A stretch of DNA of 11,191 bases. Source: Baffinella frigidus (lineage: Eukaryota; Cryptophyceae; Cryptomonadales; Baffinellaceae). Shown here piece by piece: positions 7,103 to 11,191 of this stretch (position 1 is the first letter of the stretch; each line of letters begins with the position of its first letter). The translations under genes were made by a program, and so were the position numbers. The notes beneath the pieces are model-generated. The model worked only from the letters and a program-made list of their open reading frames with translations, was not told where the DNA came from and searched no databases. The stretch is from positions 81,780 through 92,970 of the forward strand of contig MU647528.1 of assembly GCA_026770585.1 (NCBI GenBank). The letters are read 5' to 3'.

Positions 7103-7206
7103 TATCCCTTAAGTGGCGGACGGGTGATTAATCGCCCTAACTTGCCCTAGGCAGGTCCTAGGGCCCTACCGTAGGGCGTATGCGCCTACTCGCCACTTAA
7201 GGGGTA
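7103..7206 (+). mobile_element. E-family MITE (E1), 104 bp
   Basis: Ends are TATCCCTTAAGTGGCG and, inverted, CGCCACTTAAGGGGTA, with TA on both sides. The interior has GGCAGGTCCTAGGGCCCTAC and CGTAGGGCGTATG. It differs from E4 (10385-10488) at only 6 of 104 positions. No coding capacity. Strand is given relative to E3 and E4. Confidence 0.9.
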
Positions 7207-7680
7207 TCACCAAATACAACATACGAAGATATTTCGGTGCCTCGGTGCTTCGTGGCTGGCATTGGAGCCATTTTCATTGTTACAGGAGAAATCATAGGAA
7301 AAATTACTATGGCATTAATTTTACTGCAATGAATCCTAAATAAATAAATCAGGGCGGATTTTATGTGTCTTTTTAATTCGCGAAATACACAATTCAAAGT
7401 CACTTTATTGACTTTCATGTATTTCAAATCCGAGCAGATTTTCATGCAAACCACATCGCTTCAGCCATAAAAAAAAATTCAGACGGGAATCGTGTCGAAA
7501 CGTTGCGTGTTGAGCTTTTCATTAAAAAATCTAGCTGCTGAACACAATTCAATTAAAATCGCAACGTTTCTTTATGTCACACACAATTCGAGTTTGAAGT
7601 GGCCGTAAAACGTTTTAGAACAACTTTGCATTGTGTATTCTGTATTTTTTCCTCACATAAAATCCAGCCTCACCCCCCCT
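7207..7680. other. AT-rich stretch without a recognisable gene
   Basis: Much AT-richer than the neighbours, with an abrupt change at E1. One minus-strand open frame (7197-7454, 85 codons) is Lys/Ile/Met-rich and partly overlaps E1; I see no family motif. An 11-bp inverted pair, GAAACGTTGCG (7497-7507) and CGCAACGTTTC (7560-7570), forms a possible stem. The composition suggests an insertion of foreign or decayed transposon DNA. Confidence 0.4.
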
Positions 7681-7684
7681 AACA

Positions 7685-8221
7685 ATGATATCTTGTAAAA
7701 TTTGGGTTTCACAACAGGTCACAGGGTTAGGGAGATACAGCAACCAACCGCTTGCGATGGAACCGCGCCGCACCCTCCGATCGTCGGTCACTGGGTGGTT
7801 CGATACCCTGAGGCCGAGATCTCTCACATCTCCTATCTCTTCGCCGAGACGCATGGCCCGCCCCGTCATGAAGGAGAGCTTCACACCAGCGAACGCTCCC
7901 CCGGAACCTCTCCAGGGGCTCGGTCTTGGGGAGATGACAGAATCCAGAATGAGGCTGGGGAAGAGGATGTCGATTCTGAAGCTGGAGCTCATGGTGGAGT
8001 CGGCTCGAATGGAACACCTCTTCGAGTGGCAAATTTCATCGAGCGCACAGGCGCGTCTCGACGACATCGCCTCCGCCGAGAAGCCAATCTTGACGTGGGG
8101 TAGGCGGCTGTCCTTCTCCTCAAAAGGGGCTCAACCGAGTCCTCGAGTGAGAGACCGTTTTCGCCGAGCATCGACCCAAGGCTTGCACGACTCCCCTACA
8201 CCAAGTCCCCTTCCGCCATAG
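7685..8221 (+). CDS. Unrecognised open region, both strands open
   Basis: The longest frame has 178 codons on + and is overlapped by frames of 133 (+), 150 (-) and 101 (-) codons. None shows a domain that I recognise. A segment such as KRMSILKLELMVESARMEHLF looks helix-like but proves nothing. It may be a decayed gene or retroelement piece, or chance. I would not annotate a protein here without a database match. Confidence 0.15.
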   Translation: MISCKIWVSQQVTGLGRYSNQPLAMEPRRTLRSSVTGWFDTLRPRSLTSPISSPRRMARPVMKESFTPANAPPEPLQGLGLGEMTESRMRLGKRMSILKLELMVESARMEHLFEWQISSSAQARLDDIASAEKPILTWGRRLSFSSKGAQPSPRVRDRFRRASTQGLHDSPTPSPLPP

Positions 8222-8526
8222 CACATCTCGCCACGGGACCCGCTCGGCATCGCTCCCAGCTAAGGCTCATTCCAACGGACGTCTTACGCCGGAACTCCAC
8301 CGAGCCTCAACAAAGCTTCTTTGGCAGACCGATCCCGTCTGACTGAACTGCCATGTGTGTTGGGAACGTGACGGGCCTTTGGTGGATCAGAGCAACACTA
8401 AGCCCCAGACCCTAAACCCCAAACCCTAAACCCAAAGGTCTCGCAGGCTGAACCAAACCGTCTCGCCCTGACTCTTCTCAATTCCCTCATCCGCCAACCT
8501 AGGCACCCCCGGGGTACTGTTGCTGT
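8222..8526. other. Stretch with a short C-rich telomere-like block
   Basis: No gene. At 8408-8435 CCCTAAACCCCAAACCC and CCTAAACCC form about four telomere-like units, C-rich on +, the opposite direction to the left-hand blocks. Confidence 0.6.
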
Positions 8527-8763
8527 TCAGTCATTCATTGCGGCCATCTCACGAAGGTTGGCACTTTCACAGGCTCCCACCGAGATGATGAGCTCTTTTT
8601 CCCCAAGCTCCGGGTCGAGAACCTTGAGGTGTACGAAGGCTTGGCAGATGAGTTGGTGACACGCGAGATGTTTCACGTGTGCGTGGTTCTCGCGCAGAAG
8701 GTCGAGCTTTGGTGCTTTGGTGCTTTTATTTACACTCACATCGAAGGCCACAGCCCACCTCAC
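8527..8763 (-). pseudogene. Possible exon or gene fragment, unknown protein
   Basis: The minus strand gives 78 codons of balanced composition, including LLRENHAHVKHLACHQLICQ and LKVLDPELGEKELIISVG. It looks more protein-like than the other frames here. Just upstream on the minus strand, other frames also look protein-like (THALSMHAENLKNVIRKEAW at about 8890-8949), but the frames do not join. Either unrecognised introns or frameshifts separate them. I do not recognise a family. Confidence 0.3.
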
Positions 8764-8835
8764 TCTTGAGGAGTTGGGAGTAATCTACGGGTGAGCTCCC
8801 CGGTCCTAGGAGCAGAGCGCGCATCTCCATCGCGG

Positions 8836-8869
8836 CCTCTTTAGGTCCTCTAGGTTCTTCGAGCTCCAC
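8836..8869 (-). repeat. Dispersed GGAGCTCGAAGAACC repeat, copy 1
   Basis: On the minus strand this reads GGAGCTCGAAGAACCTAGAG, then GACCTAAAGAGG. It is matched on + at 9311-9357 (inside D2) and at 9793-9839. This copy lies in possible gene DNA and is preceded on the minus strand by CTTTTCTGCAG, an acceptor-like sequence. Confidence 0.6.
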
Positions 8870-9119
8870 CGGAACTTGTTCTGCAGAAAAGCCATGCTTC
8901 CTTTCGGATCACATTCTTGAGGTTTTCCGCGTGCATGGAGAGAGCGTGCGTAAGGATCAAGAGGCGCGTGTCTTTTCGCGGTTGACCCTTTGACAGATGC
9001 TAGCGGAGGAGGCGGAATGCAATGGCCGAACAGTGTGAAGGTTTTCCAACACGGGGCGCGGATGCACAGCACCTCGTGAAGACCTGCAGAGTGGTAGTGG
9101 CTTCTCCACTCGTCGTAGA

Positions 9120-9193
9120 ACCCTCAACCGTGATGCATAAACCCTAAACCCTAATCCGTGACCCCTAAACCCTGACACCTAAACCCCAAACCC
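9120..9193 (-). repeat. Telomere-like repeat, C-rich on +
   Basis: Degenerate units such as ACCCTCAACC, AAACCCTAAACCCTAA, ACCCCTAAACCC and AAACCCCAAACCC. It is continued on the far side of D2 at 9537. The array was one block before D2 entered. Confidence 0.85.
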
Positions 9194-9309
9194 TACAGGG
9201 GTATCTGGGCTACAAGAAACCAGAACTTAAGAACACAGAACGGATTTGGGCCCCCGTTTTCTTAGTTTAGTACCAAAGGGTTGACTAAATTTTGCCTGTG
9301 GTCAACCCT

Positions 9310-9361
9310 GGTGTCCGCCTATGTTGGGAGCTCGAAGAACCTAAAGGACCTAAAGGACCCT
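9310..9361 (+). repeat. Extra segment in D2, dispersed repeat copy 2
   Basis: D1 reads GTCAACCCT-CTGGTACT without a gap. In D2 52 bp stand between these parts, starting GGTGTCCGCCTATGTTGGGA and ending AAAGGACCCT. CCCT occurs at both borders, which would fit a 4-bp duplication. The segment repeats at 9793-9839 and partly at 8836-8869. Confidence 0.75.
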
Positions 9362-9415
9362 CTGGTACTGATTTAAGAAAACAGACACCGACCGATGTTG
9401 GAGCACCCGTGTTCT

Positions 9416-9519
9416 TATCCCTTAAGTGGCCAGTAGGCTCATACGCCCTACAGTAGAGCCCTAGGACCTGCCTAGGGCGAGTTAGGGTGAATATTCGCCC
9501 TATGGTCACTTAAGGGATA
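9416..9519 (-). mobile_element. E-family MITE (E2), nested in D2
   Basis: 104 bp, ends TATCCCTTAAGTGGCC and inverted TGGTCACTTAAGGGATA, lying in the opposite direction to E1. Without it D2 reads TTCT-TA-GCCCAGAT, as in the intact D end at 6525-6535. This again shows a TA target. The order of events is telomere-like array, then D2, then E2. Confidence 0.9.
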
Positions 9520-9536
9520 GCCCAGATGCCCCTGTG

Positions 9537-9655
9537 AACCCTCAACCCGAATCTCTAAACCTTGTACCCTGAACCCTAAACTCTATAAACCCTCAACTCT
9601 AACCCCTCAACCCTCAACCCTCAACCCTAAAGCCTCCAAAATCCAACCCCTAAAA
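9537..9655 (-). repeat. Telomere-like repeat, C-rich on +
   Basis: Degenerate units AACCCTCAACCC, ACCCTAAACTC and ACCCCTCAACCCTCAACCC. The TCAACCC unit is the complement of the GGGTTGA unit at the left end of the window, so left and right arrays share the same variant but face opposite ways. Confidence 0.85.
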
Positions 9656-9686
9656 TGGCAGCCGCACACCGCCCTTTAATGAGGCT

Positions 9687-9903
9687 GTGTTTCGCCTGAG
9701 AGAAACCTTGATTACCAACACGCGAGATGTGACTGCCTTGGGTCAGATAGGACAGAGAGACCTCACCACTACGGGCGCCATGCATTCTTCCAGTGTCCGC
9801 CTATGTTGGGAGCTCGAAGAACCTAAAAGAACTAAAGGATTCACCCCTACGGAAGCAAAAGAGACCTTGATAGAGCAATAACACGGCCACCATGTACGCA
9901 TCT
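9687..9903. pseudogene. Repeated gene debris
   Basis: Minus-strand DNA complementary to GCCTGAGAGAAACC, then TTGATTACCAACACG (9694-9722), resembles the membrane-segment fragment near 1957-1987. A second version, around GAGACCTTGATAGAG and ACACGGCCACCATGTACG (about 9862-9898), reads AYMVAVLLLY on the minus strand, against SYMAAVLVLI at the left. Copy 3 of the GGAGCTCGAAGAACC repeat sits between them (9793-9839). A + strand frame of 64 codons (9687-9881) crosses all three and is probably fortuitous. Confidence 0.35.
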
Positions 9904-9943
9904 CCACCGAAGCTTTGTTTGAGTAGTACAGGGGTCTCTCGCT

Positions 9944-10047
9944 TATCCCTTAAGTGACCAACGGGTGAATAATCGCCCGTGGAGGCCCTGGGCAGGTCCT
10001 AGGACCCTACGGTAGGGCGTATGAGCCTACTGGTCACTTGAGGGATA
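9944..10047 (+). mobile_element. E-family MITE (E3), left flank of element G
   Basis: 104 bp, ends TATCCCTTAAGTGACC and inverted GGTCACTTGAGGGATA. It is clearly more diverged from E1 and E4 than they are from each other. Its right-hand TA is also the left border of element G. Confidence 0.9.
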
Positions 10048-10386
10048 GCCGGTTTTTTGAGCGGCCTGATCCAAATAACCTGTACAAACGGTCATCTCAA
10101 GCCTGAATTTGTTCTTCAGGTTCCAGGCGGGGGGGGGTTGAGGGAAGGGTCAGTTGAGGTGCTGGGAGTGGGAGGGCGCCATGCGGGGCGCCGTGGGCTG
10201 AAAACAAACGGGCAAAAAAAATCGGGAAAAAATGTAAAGCAAAAAGATTTGAAATTTTAAGGGTCCCTTACAATTTTATGTCTTTTCAAAATCGTTTCCA
10301 GCCATTTAAAATGTTGGGCCTAAGGGCCATTTAAAAAAATTGAGGCGACCGTTTTTCAGATCAGCCCGCTCAAAAAAACGGCTTTA
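10046..10386. mobile_element. Element G, 341 bp, between two E elements
   Basis: Terminal inverted repeats at 10048-10071 and 10359-10382 match at 22 of 24 positions (GCCGGTTTTTTGAGCGG, then CCTGATC). A further inner match is AACGGTC..CTCAA. The interior holds a G-run near 10127-10138 and AT-rich sequence, with no convincing ORF. TA borders on both sides are shared with E3 and E4. Confidence 0.75.
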
Positions 10387-10488
10387 TCCCTCAAGTGGCG
10401 GACGGGCGATTAATCGCCCTAACTCGCCTTAGGCAGGTCCTAGGGCCCTACCGTAGGGCGTATGCACCTACTCGCCACTTAAGGGATA
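10385..10488 (+). mobile_element. E-family MITE (E4), right flank of element G
   Basis: 104 bp, ends TATCCCTCAAGTGGCG and inverted CGCCACTTAAGGGATA, same direction as E3. It differs from E1, 3.2 kb away, at 6 positions, so the two may be recent copies. After its right TA the C3 sequence resumes. Confidence 0.9.
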
Positions 10489-10522
10489 AGAAAGCGTCCC
10501 CCCCCTCCCCTTAGGACCACCG

Positions 10523-10745
10523 TAGGGCTCACTCGAAATTGAGGTCACACTTTTGAGGCAGTCAGTGTGCGGACGTTAAATTTAACGTCCACATAAAACC
10601 AGTGTGGTGCGGACGTTAAATAATTAACGTCCGCAGAAAAGCAGTCAGTGTGCGGACGTTAAATAACCAACGTCCACATCGGAGTGTCCAGTGTGTGACC
10701 TTGTACAGCTGTATTGTGTGAACTTAATTTCGAGTGAGCCCTGTA
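10523..10745. mobile_element. Element H, about 220 bp, with three internal hairpins
   Basis: Ends GGGCTCACTCGAAATT and inverted AATTTCGAGTGAGCCC, then CTGTA; inner AGGTCACAC pairs with GTGTGAACTT. The right border reads CAGGGCTCAC from outside, and the left has lost CA next to TA. Inside are three stems of the form TGCGGACGTTAA..TTAACGTCCRCA at 10568-10593, 10608-10635 and 10651-10678, spaced 40 and 43 bp. It interrupts C3 at a TA. No ORF. Confidence 0.8.
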
Positions 10746-10819
10746 TATAGGGCCCTAGGCATAGGTCTACTGTAGGGTCCTAGGGGGTGGCGCCTTCTGG
10801 TGAGCGAGGTACCCTTGTA

Positions 10820-10863
10820 ACGCGCGGTGATAATGCATTATGCCCCTGTAGGGCACGGTTGCG
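10820..10863. other. Spacer with possible MITE end remnant
   Basis: ATAATGCATTAT (10830-10841) is a perfect palindrome, followed by TGCCCCTGTAGGGCA, a short stem containing the CCCCTGTA end sequence seen in the C and D families. It may be the leftover end of another element. Confidence 0.35.
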
Positions 10864-10898
10864 TATCCCTTAAGTGACCAGTAGGCGCATACGCCCTA
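10864..10898 (-). mobile_element. E-family MITE (E5), left part only
   Basis: TATCCCTTAAGTGACCAGTA, then GGCGCATACGCCCTA, follows E2 base for base with few changes. It then breaks at a TA where the D-like element starts. The rest of E5, if present, lies beyond the window. Confidence 0.75.
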
Positions 10899-11191
10899 CA
10901 GGGGTACCTCGTCTACAAGAAAACGCTTCTCAAGAAACCGCACCGGATCTGACCCCTGCGTTTTGTTAATGTTAAAGAAATCGGATCGACGGGATTCTCC
11001 TCCGTATTTTTATTTTTAAGAAAACGCAGACCGACCGGATTCTCGTGTTTTCTAATGAATTAAGAAAACACCGACCGACCGGATTCTGTGTGCCAAGAAA
11101 ATTTTGGGCCCCACATCGCTTACCCCCCCGGAGAATGGAGCTGGCGAATTTTCGGGCCGAAAAACATGCCAACATTTCCCGAGAAAAATGG
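10897..11191. mobile_element. D-related element (D3), runs off the window
   Basis: The left end TACAGGGGTACCTCG is followed by TCTACAAGAAA, then GCACCGGATCTGACCCC and GCGTTTT. These are in the same order as D2 (CTACAAGAAA, AACGGATTTGGGCCC, CGTTTT). Later AAGAAAAC..GACCGACCGGATTCT occurs twice (about 11019-11044 and 11063-11086), like the GACACCGACCGATGT part of D. No right end is seen. It is inserted at a TA of E5. The minus frame 10972-11175 is probably fortuitous. Confidence 0.6.

Larger units (their letters stand above)
9194..9536. mobile_element. D-family MITE (D2) inside the telomere-like array
   Basis: Left end TACAGGGGTATCTGGGCTAC and right end TAGCCCAGATGCCCCTGTGA are inverted repeats. 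The final TA has changed to TG. It shares with D1 the GGGTTGACTAAA stem, ACAGACACCGACCGATGT and AGCACCCGTGTTCT. It differs by a 52-bp extra segment (9310-9361) and the nested element E2. Without both it would be close to D1 in size (about 189 bp). No ORF. Confidence 0.85.
9927..10819. mobile_element. C-family MITE (C3) expanded by nested insertions
   Basis: The left end TACAGGGGTCTCTCGCT is at 9927-9943. It continues as TAAGAAAGCGTCC at 10487, after E3, G and E4. The middle TTAGGACCACCGTA is cut by element H (10523-10745). The rest, TAGGGCCCTAGGCATAGG up to GAGCGAGGTACCCTTGTA, ends at 10819. The pieces in order match C2, so one MITE of about 125 bp has been stretched to 893 bp. Confidence 0.75.

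Noticed and set aside
10972-11175. 67-codon minus-strand frame at the right end
   Set aside because: It lies inside the D3 element, whose repeats explain the sequence; no motif is visible.

Overview
This is eukaryotic nuclear DNA. The only securely identified gene is a four-exon, GT-AG-spliced gene for cytosolic ribosomal protein eL42 (older names L44, L36a), + strand, 3627 to 5651. Blocks of TTTAGGG-type telomere-like repeat and a very high density of short non-coding inverted-repeat elements (MITE-like) surround it. The repeat type, the GC-rich exons with AAG for every lysine, and the introns suggest a protist or alga, but the species cannot be named from this window. The telomere-like blocks and shuffled gene pieces give it a subtelomeric look.

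Layout. 1-740: G-rich TTGAGGG/TTTAGGG arrays around a 130-bp foldback element. 550-1470: several broken copies of the same N-terminal FAD/NAD-binding (Rossmann) exon on the minus strand. 1547-2017: a strong hairpin, a 170-bp element with 30-bp terminal inverted repeats, and a membrane-segment-like fragment. 2018-3626: GC-rich sequence with no recognisable gene; its last part should hold the eL42 promoter and 5' UTR. 3627-5651: the eL42 gene, with an old MITE in intron 2. 5652-6560: MITEs, several nested. 6563-6960: a 21-bp minisatellite. 7103-7206: a 104-bp MITE. 7207-7680: AT-rich DNA. 7681-9120: mixed sequence with weak coding signals. 9120-9655: C-rich telomere-like repeats interrupted by nested MITEs. 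9655-11191: an even denser nest of MITEs, the last running off the window.

The main result is the architecture of the right part. I sort the elements into working families: C (about 121-129 bp, ends TACAGGGGTACCTCGCTCAT), D (about 190-240 bp without insertions, ends TACAGGGGTATCTGGGC), E (exactly 104 bp, ends TATCCCTTAAGTGGC), and single elements G and H. They are inserted into each other at TA dinucleotides. When an inner element is removed in the mind, the outer element reads as in another copy, which demonstrates TA target duplication as in the Tc1/mariner (IS630) superfamily. No transposase gene is visible, so an enzyme encoded elsewhere must have moved them. Several families share an internal palindromic core built from CCTAGG, GGGCCC and CCTACnGTAGG.

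Telomere-like blocks are G-rich on the + strand at the left and C-rich on the + strand at the right, so they face each other across the eL42 locus. Apart from eL42, the protein-coding matter seems to be gene debris.
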